From an uncultured Bacteroidales bacterium (GTDB taxonomy: Bacteria; Bacteroidota; Bacteroidia; Bacteroidales; Paludibacteraceae), in contig CAKVBV010000021.1 in assembly GCA_934725535.1 (NCBI GenBank), positions 1 to 35,111 on the forward strand: a stretch of DNA of 35,111 nucleotides, read 5' to 3'. Position numbers and translations under genes: made by a program. Below are positions 6,556-14,584 of the stretch, piece after piece. How positions within the stretch are numbered: position 1 is the first letter of the stretch; every line of letters begins with the position of its first letter. The notes under the pieces were generated by a model. The model ran no database searches and had not been told where the DNA came from. It was given only the letters and a program-made list of their open reading frames with translations.

Positions 6556-8202
6556 ATGGAATTGAAGCATTATATAGAGTATCTCCAAAATACGATGAAG
6601 AATCGTTGGTCGGAGTTGGCTCTGAAAGATTTGGACGGGACGAACAGTTATACGTATGGCGAATTGGCAGCACAGATTGCACGTTTGCACGTTACGTTCA
6701 AGGAATTGGGGATTCAAGAGGGGGACAAGATAGCCCTTTGCGGGCGCAATTGCGCAAACTGGGGCGTGGTGTTCTTGGCTATAGAATCGTATAAGGCGGT
6801 GGCTGTCAGCATATTACCCGACTTTACAGGGGAAGGTGTGCAGAACCTTGTGAACCACTCGGACGCACGACTGCTGTATGTGGGTCCGAATGTGCGGAAG
6901 AAGATTGACCCCGCCGCTATGCCCAACCTGTTGGGTGTGGTGTTTATGGACGATTTCTCGCTCTACTACTCGGCAAACGGGGACGTGGAGAAGATATACA
7001 ATGAGGGCGTGGATAAGGCTTTCAAGGCAAAGTATCCGAAAGGGGTACAGCCGAGCGATGTGAATTATCCGACGGACAACCTCAACGAATTGGCGCTAAT
7101 CAACTATACGTCGGGTACGACTTCTTCGCCCAAGGGCGTGATGCTCAGCCACTTGAACCTGAGCGGTAACGTGGATTTTGCGCTGAAGCGTATTCCGCAC
7201 AAGGCGGGGGATGCGGTGCTGTCGATGTTGCCGATAGCACACATGTTCGGGTTGATGTACGAGTTTCTCTATCAGGTGTGCGACGGGGCGCAAGTGTATT
7301 TCCTGACGAAAGCACCCACGCCAAGCACCCTGATGAAGGCGTTTGCGGAAGTGCATCCGTTTATGATACTGACGGTGCCGTTGGTCATCGAAAAAATTAT
7401 CAAGAAGAGTGTCCTGCCGGTCATCAACAAACCCGTGATGAAAGTGCTGTGGAACGCCCCGGGTATCAGCAAGGTGCTGCGTAAGAAGGTGAATGACAAA
7501 CTGATGGCTGCCTTTGGCGGTAAGTTGCGTTACCTGATTATCGGCGGTGCCGCGCTCAACGAAGAGGTGGAGAAATGTATGCGTGATATGCACTTTATCT
7601 ACTGCGTGGGCTATGGTATGACCGAGTGCGCACCGCTCATCACCTACGAAGATTGGTGGCGTTATGCATACCGCTCCTGTGGCAAGGCGATTGTGGGTAT
7701 GGAGTTGCGTATCGACTCCGACGATCCTGCGCACAAGGAGGGTGAACTGCAGGTACGCGGTGTGAACGTGATGATGGGGTATTACAAGAACGAAGAGGCT
7801 ACCAATCAGGCGTTTACCGCAGACGGTTGGATGCGTACGGGCGACCTCGGTATCATCGATAAGGACGGTAATCTGTTCCTTCGCGGGCGCAGCAAGAATA
7901 TGTTGCTCGGTCCGAGCGGGCAGAACATCTATCCCGAGGAGATTGAGGACAAACTGAATAGCCTGCCTCAGGTGGTGGAATCCGTAGTGGTGGAGCGTGA
8001 TGGCAAGTTGGTTGCGCTGGTTTATCCCGATACCACCAATTCGGGCAAACAGCAGAAACCGCTGGCAGAGGTGATGGAATCGAACCGCCAACGCCTGAAC
8101 AAGCAACTGCCACAATACAGCCAAGTGATGGCTATCGAGTTGGTGGACAAAGAGTTTGAGAAGACTCCCAAGAGAAGTATCAAACGATTTATGTACAAGT
8201 AA
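6556..8202 (+). CDS. AMP-forming long-chain acyl-CoA synthetase (FadD-like)
   Basis: The protein is 548 aa, a usual length for compact bacterial long-chain acyl-CoA ligases. It would activate fatty acids with ATP and CoA at the cytoplasmic face. Motifs of the ANL superfamily are complete: the phosphate loop YTSGTTSSPKGV at about 184-195, YGMTECAPLI at about 353, GWMRTGDLG at about 424-432 with the ATP-ribose-binding Asp 430, and SGQNIYPEEIED after it. The C-terminal KTPKRSIKR holds the likely catalytic Lys (about 539). No signal peptide is present. The start follows AAGGAAAAAAG. The gene is flanked by a candidate leader structure and by a strong terminator (8258-8290), so it appears to be transcribed alone. 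The acyl substrate cannot be told from sequence; the next operon also handles acyl groups. Confidence 0.92.
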   Translation: MELKHYIEYLQNTMKNRWSELALKDLDGTNSYTYGELAAQIARLHVTFKELGIQEGDKIALCGRNCANWGVVFLAIESYKAVAVSILPDFTGEGVQNLVNHSDARLLYVGPNVRKKIDPAAMPNLLGVVFMDDFSLYYSANGDVEKIYNEGVDKAFKAKYPKGVQPSDVNYPTDNLNELALINYTSGTTSSPKGVMLSHLNLSGNVDFALKRIPHKAGDAVLSMLPIAHMFGLMYEFLYQVCDGAQVYFLTKAPTPSTLMKAFAEVHPFMILTVPLVIEKIIKKSVLPVINKPVMKVLWNAPGISKVLRKKVNDKLMAAFGGKLRYLIIGGAALNEEVEKCMRDMHFIYCVGYGMTECAPLITYEDWWRYAYRSCGKAIVGMELRIDSDDPAHKEGELQVRGVNVMMGYYKNEEATNQAFTADGWMRTGDLGIIDKDGNLFLRGRSKNMLLGPSGQNIYPEEIEDKLNSLPQVVESVVVERDGKLVALVYPDTTNSGKQQKPLAEVMESNRQRLNKQLPQYSQVMAIELVDKEFEKTPKRSIKRFMYK

Positions 8203-8257
8203 CAGTGCATCTTGAGCGAGATGACAATAGAGATATAAATAACTGGAATATAGTAAG

Positions 8258-8290
8258 AAAGATTCTCTTTCTTGAGAATCTTTAGTTTTG
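8258..8290 (+). terminator. Rho-independent terminator after the acyl-CoA synthetase gene
   Basis: A perfect 10-bp stem, AAAGATTCTC with GAGAATCTTT, has a TTTCTT loop and is followed by TAGTTTTG. It lies 56 bp past the stop codon. Confidence 0.75.
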
Positions 8291-8412
8291 ATTGTATGTT
8301 GGTTCAGGGTCGTCGTGAGGACGATTCTGAACTGTTTTTGTGACTGTAAGTTATTGTATGCTTGGTACTTTGTGCAAGTTACAAAGTGCAGGGTACTTCG
8401 TGTAGAAGCAGA

Positions 8413-8444
8413 TTTGCATATTCCGAATAAAAGTTGTAATTTTG
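8413..8444 (+). promoter_or_regulatory. Promoter of the GH3-PlsC operon
   Basis: TTTG at 8413-8416, a 20-bp spacer and TAATTTTG at 8437-8444 match the Bacteroidetes pattern exactly. The predicted start near 8451 gives a leader of about 315 nt, most of which is the 22/11-bp repeat array. Confidence 0.65.
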
Positions 8445-8515
8445 CGGGCGGTATTGGTGTTCCTTGCGAAAGGTACAGATGCCGGTGTGGGGTGATACAG
8501 GTGGGGGTGAATAAG

Positions 8516-8735
8516 TTGAATGTCCTTGTTTATGAGGGGATTGCCGATGATGTGCATAAGACGTTCGCGGCGTGTGCATAGGGTTTGTACGACCAATATG
8601 AGTGGTTTGTACGGCTGATATGAGTGACGTGTGCGGCAGGTGCATCGGGTATGCATCGAAATTGTGTCGGGTATGCATCGAAAATGTGTCGGGTATGCAT
8701 CGGGCATATAGCGGGCATCTATCGGGTGTGCGTGA
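8516..8735 (+). repeat. 22-bp (2 x 11) tandem array C in the GH3 operon leader
   Basis: Ten consecutive 22-bp blocks. Each of the later blocks is two 11-mers. GGTATGCATCG occurs three times (8648-8658, 8670-8680, 8692-8702), separated by AAATTGTGTCG and AAAATGTGTCG, then come GGCATATAGCG and GGCATCTATCG. Further upstream, GGTTTGTACG...ATATGAGT occurs twice (8582-8603, 8604-8625), and GACGTTCGCGGC (8560) matches GACGTGTGCGGC (8626). The first two blocks are degenerate. The array ends 31 bp before the GH3 start codon. Confidence 0.9.
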
Positions 8736-8766
8736 GGGGTTAGGAACAGGGAAGAAAAGTTTTGTT

Positions 8767-10830
8767 ATGGCAAAAAAGAAACCGTATTTAGACAATGAGG
8801 GGAGGGCTTTACCCTACCCGTGGTTGATTAACACTGTACTGTTCTTGGTAGGCGGCAGTCAGACAGTACGTTTGAAGTTCTGGAGCCGTCATCCGCGTCA
8901 GGCTGCGGAGCGCACTTTGCGCGACATTCTGGCTATCTCGCGCGACACCGTATATGGGCGCGAACACCATTTCGACATCATTCTGTCGGCATCCAATGCC
9001 GAAGACCTGTTCCGGCTGTACAGGCAGTATGTGCCTGTGAATGACAGTTTTGAGACGTTGCGCCCGTACGTGGAACGCCACAAGAACGGTGAGGAGAACG
9101 TACTCTTCCCCGGTAAGCCGGACATGTACGCCACTACCTCGGGCACAACGAGTGAGCCCAAGTGGGTACCGATGACGCACAAGTATCTGAAAGACGTGTA
9201 TGGCAAGATGTCTCACATCTGGACTTGGAACTTTGTGAAGCACCGTGACCGTATCTTCGCCGGACATATCTTCCCCATTGTGGGCAAGGAGGTGGAGGGT
9301 TACGCACCCGACGGCACGCTGTACGGCAGCGTGAGCGGTGTATTGGTGCGTGACATACCTGCCATTATCAAGAAACATTACGTGGCTCCCGCTTGCGTGA
9401 TGTCAATAGCCGACTACGGGGCGCGCAACTATACGCTGATGCGTATGGCGATGCAGCACAGGGATGTAACACTGTGGTCCACCGCCAATCCTTCGACTAT
9501 CCTCGAACTTATGCGTACCGTGGACGAGAATGCCGAAGAACTGATAGAAGACATCAAGTGCGGTACGCTGAGTGCAAACTTTGAAATATCGGACAATATC
9601 CGCGAGGAGTTGTATCCGTATATCCAAGCCAACCCCGAGCGTGCGGAAGAGTTGAGCAGGATATTACGCGAGAAAGGGCGGCTGCTGCCCAAAGACTTCT
9701 GGCCGTGGTTGCAGTACTTGAGCACATGGAAATGCGGCAATACGAAGATATACATGGAGAAGTACATGGACGACTTCGATTGGGACAAGACCTATTACCA
9801 AGAGTTAGGCTATATCGCCACGGAGTGCCGCTTCGGGTTTGCATTGGACGAGAGCAACGAGTCGGTGCTGTTCCCGCAGTTCCATTACTATGAGTTCGTA
9901 GCCGAAGACGAACTGGACAGTCCGAACAAGCACTTCCTTCAGATAGACGAGTTGGAACAAGGCAAGAGGTATTGCGCTTATGTTACGACCTATTCGGGAC
10001 TGTTCCGATATAATATGAACGACCTTGTGGAGGTGGGAGGCAAGTACTACAACACGCCTACGGTACACATGGTGTCGAAGGTGAACGGCATTGTCTCGAT
10101 GACAGGGGAGAAGTTGTACGAGCCCCAGTTCATAGAAGCCGTACATGAAGCCGAGAAAGAGACAGGGATAAAGACCAAGTTCTTTGTAGGCTTTGCCGAG
10201 GTGCAGGACAGCCGCTACCACTTCTACTATGAGTTTGAGAATGAGAACATAACGCAAGAGCAGGCGGACGAGTTCACCAAGATAGTGGATAAGAAACTGT
10301 GCGAGATGAATATCGAGTACGAAGCCAAGCGGGCATCGTTCCGTTTGCACGAACCTCAGGCACATATCCTGCTGAATAACGCTTATGCTCGGTTCAAGGC
10401 TGCGTGCCTGCGCGACGGGTTCCGAGACGGGCAGTTCAAGTTCAACCTGCTGATGCAGGACGAGAAGCGCAGGGACAAGTTCACGCTGATAGAGCGGTTG
10501 TCCACGCAGATTCTGGAGCAAGCCAATGCTATCGATGACGCTGTGCGGGAGCGCAAGCAACGCCGTCTGAAGCAGAAACAAGAACGCAAGACGGGCAAAC
10601 TGATACACAGTGCCAGCCCTGCGCAACGCAAAGAGAACAAAGAGGCAAAGGCAGAGCAGAAGGCTGCCGCGGAAGCGGAGCGGTTAGCCCAAGAGGCTGC
10701 TATGGCAGCACAGAAAGCAGCGCAGCCCAAGGCGGAGGAACCCAAACCGGTAGAGCAACCCGCAACGGAGGAGACTCCACAGGTAGCGCAACCTATGAAG
10801 GAAGAATCAAATAACGAAGTACAAGTATGA
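8767..10830 (+). CDS. GH3-family acyl-adenylating enzyme (auxin-responsive promoter family)
   Basis: The protein is 687 aa from the ATG at 8767 (MAKKKPYLDNEG). Longer in-frame starts would translate the repeat array. GH3 proteins adenylate a carboxylic acid and, in plants, join it to an amino acid; the substrate of the bacterial members is not known to me. Family motifs: TTSGTTSEPKWVPMT at about 123-137 (phosphate loop), YIATECRFGF at about 349, and FRYNMNDLVEV at about 413-423. Residues from about 599 to the end form a Lys/Ala/Glu-rich, probably coiled-coil tail ending in a Pro-rich stretch, beyond the usual GH3 fold. There is no signal peptide, so it is cytosolic. The stop overlaps the next start (ATGA), so expression is coupled to the PlsC-type acyltransferase, which argues for a lipid-linked acyl substrate. 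Confidence 0.88.
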   Translation: MAKKKPYLDNEGRALPYPWLINTVLFLVGGSQTVRLKFWSRHPRQAAERTLRDILAISRDTVYGREHHFDIILSASNAEDLFRLYRQYVPVNDSFETLRPYVERHKNGEENVLFPGKPDMYATTSGTTSEPKWVPMTHKYLKDVYGKMSHIWTWNFVKHRDRIFAGHIFPIVGKEVEGYAPDGTLYGSVSGVLVRDIPAIIKKHYVAPACVMSIADYGARNYTLMRMAMQHRDVTLWSTANPSTILELMRTVDENAEELIEDIKCGTLSANFEISDNIREELYPYIQANPERAEELSRILREKGRLLPKDFWPWLQYLSTWKCGNTKIYMEKYMDDFDWDKTYYQELGYIATECRFGFALDESNESVLFPQFHYYEFVAEDELDSPNKHFLQIDELEQGKRYCAYVTTYSGLFRYNMNDLVEVGGKYYNTPTVHMVSKVNGIVSMTGEKLYEPQFIEAVHEAEKETGIKTKFFVGFAEVQDSRYHFYYEFENENITQEQADEFTKIVDKKLCEMNIEYEAKRASFRLHEPQAHILLNNAYARFKAACLRDGFRDGQFKFNLLMQDEKRRDKFTLIERLSTQILEQANAIDDAVRERKQRRLKQKQERKTGKLIHSASPAQRKENKEAKAEQKAAAEAERLAQEAAMAAQKAAQPKAEEPKPVEQPATEETPQVAQPMKEESNNEVQV

Positions 10831-11684
10831 ACAAACGATATGAAGACCTGAAAGTGGCGGATGGCGTATATGTGCCGAAACCACTGATGGACTATCCCGA
10901 AGATGACCCGTACCTGCACCTGGTGAATGCACCACAGGACAGGGAGATGACGATAGACGAACACTATCCGTATTTGGACGACAGACCATTGACGCGCTTC
11001 AACCATTGGTGGGCTTACGGAGTGATACTGCACTTCTGTTTGGGGGCTTATCTGCGTGTAAAGATGGGGTTGCGTATCCGTGGGCGCGAGGTACTGAAGA
11101 AGTACAAGAAAGAGTTGCAGGGCGGTGCGATAACCATTGCCAACCACATGTTCAGGTTAGACTGCCCGTGTGTGTTGGTTGCCGTGAAGGCGAAGTGTAC
11201 GACACGAATACCCATGTTCGCACCCAACTTCCGGACAAAAGACAGTTTCTTCCTCCGTGTGGTAGGGGGTATTCCAATCCCCGAGCCGAGTGCGGGAATG
11301 AGTGCTCAAAAGAAGTTCAACGAAGCCTTTGACGAGTTTCACCGGCGCGGATGGTGGTTCCATATCTTTCCGGAGAGTTGCCGATGGGATATGTACAAGC
11401 CGTTGCGCCCCTTCCAGAAAGGTGCGTTTACGATGAGTTACCGCTACAATATGCCGTTGCTGCCCTGCGTGATAACCTACCGCGAGCGAAAGGGTATATA
11501 CCGGTGGTTCGGTCCGAAGGATTTGCCGCTGCTGACGGTAACTATCGGCGAGCCTATCTTCCCCGATACCACCCAACCGAGAAAAGATGAGGTGGCACGG
11601 CTCCGAGAGACCGCACACGCTCAGATGACCGAAATGGCGGGGATTACACACAATACGTGGCCGACGGTGTGGGGAAACCTATGA
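10827..11684 (+). CDS. PlsC-type lysophospholipid/glycerolipid acyltransferase
   Basis: The protein is 285 aa. It belongs to the PlsC acyltransferase family, which moves an acyl chain onto a hydroxyl of a lysophospholipid or related acceptor at the inner membrane. The catalytic HX4D is NHMFRLD (His 107, Asp 112). Later come GGIPIPE (motif II), FPESCRW (motif III, where FPEG is usual) and LPCVITY (motif IV). A hydrophobic segment near residue 62 (WWAYGVILHFCLGAYL) probably anchors it. The first 50 residues are hydrophilic and unlike standard PlsC. The ATG at 10827 overlaps the GH3 stop by 4 bp. The acceptor could be lysophosphatidate or an amino-acid-containing lipid; the sequence does not decide. 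Confidence 0.88.
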   Translation: MNKRYEDLKVADGVYVPKPLMDYPEDDPYLHLVNAPQDREMTIDEHYPYLDDRPLTRFNHWWAYGVILHFCLGAYLRVKMGLRIRGREVLKKYKKELQGGAITIANHMFRLDCPCVLVAVKAKCTTRIPMFAPNFRTKDSFFLRVVGGIPIPEPSAGMSAQKKFNEAFDEFHRRGWWFHIFPESCRWDMYKPLRPFQKGAFTMSYRYNMPLLPCVITYRERKGIYRWFGPKDLPLLTVTIGEPIFPDTTQPRKDEVARLRETAHAQMTEMAGITHNTWPTVWGNL

Positions 11685-11688
11685 TAAG

Positions 11689-11716
11689 TAATAGGTAATA
11701 GTTAATAGTTAATAAA
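11689..11716. repeat. 7-bp tandem repeat (TAATAGT x4)
   Basis: Four heptamers read TAATAGG, TAATAGT, TAATAGT and TAATAAA. The array begins 4 bp after the PlsC stop codon and ends 12 bp before the next start codon, filling most of the gap. Confidence 0.85.
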
Positions 11717-11728
11717 CCTGACTGATAT

Positions 11729-12337
11729 ATGAAAAGATTGTTTTTGATAATGATGGTGTGGGTGGTGCCGTTAGTGTGCGTGGCGGAGACCAGGGCTGCG
11801 CGCGACACGCTGAGGCACGAAGTGCGCGTGGGGTGGGGCGACCTGATATTCGAGACGGCAATGTTTCATGCCAAGCCTACCACCAACCTCAACACCGACC
11901 ATTATCGCTATACGGGTCACCTATTCGCAGAGTATCAGTACAGGTGCTGCTATTGGTTCTCTTTCGGCGGCATTATAGACTACGACCAAGTGAATTGGCG
12001 AGTGTTGCGCGAAGGGGACAACGCGCCCGACCACTACTATGTAAACCTGATGTTTATGCCTTCGGTACGGTTTACGTATCTCCATTCGGAATGGGTGAAC
12101 GTGTATTCCGCATTGTTCGCAGGACTGAATATCAATACCGGCACAGAGGAGAACTTCCGTGGCGAGAAGACCCGCTGCGCGCCTGCGTTTGGCATTACGC
12201 TGCTGGGCTTGTCAGTAGGTCGCGGGCATTGGTTCGGTACGGCAGAGTGGGGGGCAGTGAGTGCCTTCAATGACATGAATGAAATCTATAAGTTGAATGC
12301 CCGCATATTGACTGTGTCGGTGGGCTATCGTTTTTGA
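11729..12337 (+). CDS. Secreted beta-barrel-like outer membrane protein, function unknown
   Basis: The protein is 202 aa with a signal peptide (MKRLFLIMMVWVVPLVCVAE) and no lipobox. The rest alternates polar and hydrophobic residues in short strands rich in Tyr, Phe and Trp, and ends LTVSVGYRF with a terminal aromatic residue, as in outer-membrane beta-barrels. The length suits an 8-strand barrel. It sits 45 bp after the PlsC gene and only 3 bp before the hydrolase gene, so it belongs to the same operon. No specific family is recognised. Confidence 0.7.
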   Translation: MKRLFLIMMVWVVPLVCVAETRAARDTLRHEVRVGWGDLIFETAMFHAKPTTNLNTDHYRYTGHLFAEYQYRCCYWFSFGGIIDYDQVNWRVLREGDNAPDHYYVNLMFMPSVRFTYLHSEWVNVYSALFAGLNINTGTEENFRGEKTRCAPAFGITLLGLSVGRGHWFGTAEWGAVSAFNDMNEIYKLNARILTVSVGYRF

Positions 12338-12340
12338 TAT

Positions 12341-13660
12341 ATGAAAACAAAGAATCTTTTTTGGATAGTATTGGGCGTGCTGCCCGTGATGTCGGGTTGC
12401 TCTCACGGAGATGTAGAGTGGAGTTACCATACATACAACCACAAGGTGAAGAAAGCCTATACGGTGCTGAGCGAGGGCGATGAGGATATGTCGAATGTGC
12501 CATGGGAGACGTACGAAGACCAGTGCCTGAACGATGATATGCCGAGCAATGGTACGGATACGACGGGCGGTGCAGCCCGTGTGAGTCCCATCACTGCGAT
12601 GGACCTGATACGTGAGTTGGCGGACGGCGTGATTGGCGAGAAGGTGCACCAAGTGGCGGTTACGTATAAGAGCGTGGACGTGAACGGGGATTCGATAGAT
12701 GTGTCAGGCAAAGTGTTTTACCCCAAAGACGGTAAGATACGCAATGTGATACTCGCCAGCCACTATACGATAGGGGCAGACCGTGAGGCACCGAGCCAGA
12801 CCTACAGTTTTGAGGGAATATACGCCGCTTATGGCTACTGCGTGGTGGCAGCGGATTATATCGGTTTCGGCGTGTCAAGAGACAAGGTGCACCCGTATCT
12901 GCAAGCGGAAACGTGCGGGCGCAATGTGATAGACATAGCCCGTGTGGGAATGACCATGATAGCCGACCGAGGGTTGCAGTTGCAGTCGGACGAGATTATC
13001 CTGTTCGGTTACTCGCAGGGCGGTGCTTGTACGATGCACGTGCTGCGTATGCTGGAGACCTATCCCGAATACGCTAACGAGTTCAAGATTAAGCAAGTGT
13101 ATGCGGGTGCGGGTCCGTACGACGTAGCAAGGACATACGATTTCTGTGTGAAGCAGGACGAAACGGGAATCCCTTGTGCGGTGCCGATGATTATTCAGGG
13201 AATGTCGCTGGGCATGTCGCCGAAGTTGGACATGGCGTATTTCTTCAAAGAACCATTGCTGAGCAACTATGAGGAGTGGCTGAACTCGAAGAAATACACG
13301 ACCAACGAAATCAATCAGAAGATTGGTTCCAACTACCTGCACGACATATTGACGGAGAACGCCATGGACCGCGAGAAGGAAGAGACGGCGCGTTTCTATC
13401 AGGAGTTATTGGAGAACAGTATCCCCGAGAATTTCAAGCCGAAAGCCCCGCTGCACATGTTCCACTCGATGGACGACCAGACGGTGCCGTTTGTGAACTC
13501 GCAGTTGCTGCAACGCCAGTTCCGTTCGCTGTCCGATGCCGGGGAGTTGACAACCGGCGGGGACGACCCCGTGAACGTGTCGTACGACTTCGGGCATTAC
13601 GGCAGTCACATGAGGGGCGCGGTAGTGTTTATCTACAAGACAGCACAGAAATTGAAATAG
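12341..13660 (+). CDS. Lipoprotein alpha/beta-hydrolase (secretory-lipase-like)
   Basis: The protein is 439 aa. The signal MKTKNLFWIVLGVLPVMSGC is a lipoprotein type (Cys 20). Residues 110-435 are an alpha/beta-hydrolase: nucleophile elbow GYSQGG with Ser 225, likely acid Asp 378 or 379 in HSMDDQTVPF, and a His in GHYGSHMRG (His 419 or 423). The layout resembles the LIP secretory lipase and related esterase families. It would cleave an ester at the cell surface or in the periplasm. About 80 residues between the lipobox and the hydrolase fold are low in recognisable structure. Its place directly after a beta-barrel gene and downstream of the GH3/PlsC pair suggests a lipid or acylated substrate, but this is inference. 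Confidence 0.82.
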   Translation: MKTKNLFWIVLGVLPVMSGCSHGDVEWSYHTYNHKVKKAYTVLSEGDEDMSNVPWETYEDQCLNDDMPSNGTDTTGGAARVSPITAMDLIRELADGVIGEKVHQVAVTYKSVDVNGDSIDVSGKVFYPKDGKIRNVILASHYTIGADREAPSQTYSFEGIYAAYGYCVVAADYIGFGVSRDKVHPYLQAETCGRNVIDIARVGMTMIADRGLQLQSDEIILFGYSQGGACTMHVLRMLETYPEYANEFKIKQVYAGAGPYDVARTYDFCVKQDETGIPCAVPMIIQGMSLGMSPKLDMAYFFKEPLLSNYEEWLNSKKYTTNEINQKIGSNYLHDILTENAMDREKEETARFYQELLENSIPENFKPKAPLHMFHSMDDQTVPFVNSQLLQRQFRSLSDAGELTTGGDDPVNVSYDFGHYGSHMRGAVVFIYKTAQKLK

Positions 13661-13666
13661 CATACG

Positions 13667-14584
13667 ATGATGAAGCGATATTTGAGACAAGCGTTGGTGC
13701 TGCTGCCCGCATTGCTCGTGTTGGCGGGTTGTGCCAAAGAGGAGGTGGAGGACAGTGCTTTTGAGATAGGCATCACCTATCCGCGGGCAAAGAGTCTGCT
13801 GTACGAGGTGATACCCGCGACCAACGACTACTATTATATGTGTGCCGCCGTGCGTGTGGCGGATTACAACCGCCTTGGCGAAGAGGGTGTGATTGACAGC
13901 CTGCACGATATGAACAGGGATTTGTATCATATCATAAAGACCCTGTACAGGGAATACTTTGACCAGCGTCCGCCATCGTTCCGCGAAACGCTTGAGAACG
14001 GCGCGATATACGGCAGCGAATACGGTCTTCGCCCCGAGACGAACTACTACCTGTGCGTGATGTGCTACAACAAACACAACCGCCCTATCCGGCATATCGT
14101 GAAGCAGTCGTTTGCCACCAAGGATTCGCTGGCATCAAGCATCACATTCGATGTGGCGGGGTCGGGTACGAAGGTGATAGTGACTCCGTCGAATGATGAG
14201 AAGTATTTCTGGGACATCGAGACGAAAGAGGTGATAGATACGCGGTACTATGGCATGCCCGACTATTACTATATGGCGGTGGTGGAGAACTACGAGCGGT
14301 ACGGGTTTATGAACACTATGCTGTCGCAGGGCAAGGAGAGTGCGGACGTGGCGGATATGTACACGCTGCATACGCAGGACACGCTGTATGTTACCGCGGC
14401 GGGGTACTATAACGAAACCAACTCGCAAATCGAAGTTTACGAGTTGGTGTATCAAGGCGACAACGGCTTCTCGGTGCGCCGCGTGGAGGACACGTGGACC
14501 CTCAGCGACGAGGACGCGGACGAGCAAGCCGCGCGCAGTTGGCTACTTAGACATAATCATGTAGCGCCAAGGCTCAAGCGTTAG
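13667..14584 (+). CDS. Hypothetical surface lipoprotein
   Basis: The protein is 305 aa; the ATG at 13667 or the next codon could be used. The signal peptide ends in lipobox LAGC (Cys 22). Residues about 30-135 and 140-270 look like two beta-sandwich units, each with short Tyr-rich strands (NDYYYMCAAVRV and LRPETNYYLCVMCYN; PDYYYMAVVENY). This fibronectin-like arrangement is common in Bacteroidales surface lipoproteins. It follows the hydrolase gene by 6 bp, so it is the last gene of the operon. Its last 14 codons and stop (14543-14584) overlap the 3' end of the GH13 gene on the other strand. Confidence 0.75.
   Translation: MMKRYLRQALVLLPALLVLAGCAKEEVEDSAFEIGITYPRAKSLLYEVIPATNDYYYMCAAVRVADYNRLGEEGVIDSLHDMNRDLYHIIKTLYREYFDQRPPSFRETLENGAIYGSEYGLRPETNYYLCVMCYNKHNRPIRHIVKQSFATKDSLASSITFDVAGSGTKVIVTPSNDEKYFWDIETKEVIDTRYYGMPDYYYMAVVENYERYGFMNTMLSQGKESADVADMYTLHTQDTLYVTAAGYYNETNSQIEVYELVYQGDNGFSVRRVEDTWTLSDEDADEQAARSWLLRHNHVAPRLKR

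Noticed and set aside
7096..8124. Open frame of 342 codons on the minus strand within the acyl-CoA synthetase gene
   Set aside because: The opposite strand carries all adenylation motifs. The minus-strand product is His- and Gln-rich and has no recognisable domain.
8516..8735. CRISPR array
   Set aside because: There is no pattern of constant repeats with unrelated spacers. Alternate 11-mers are related to each other, units are only 11/22 bp and no cas genes are present.
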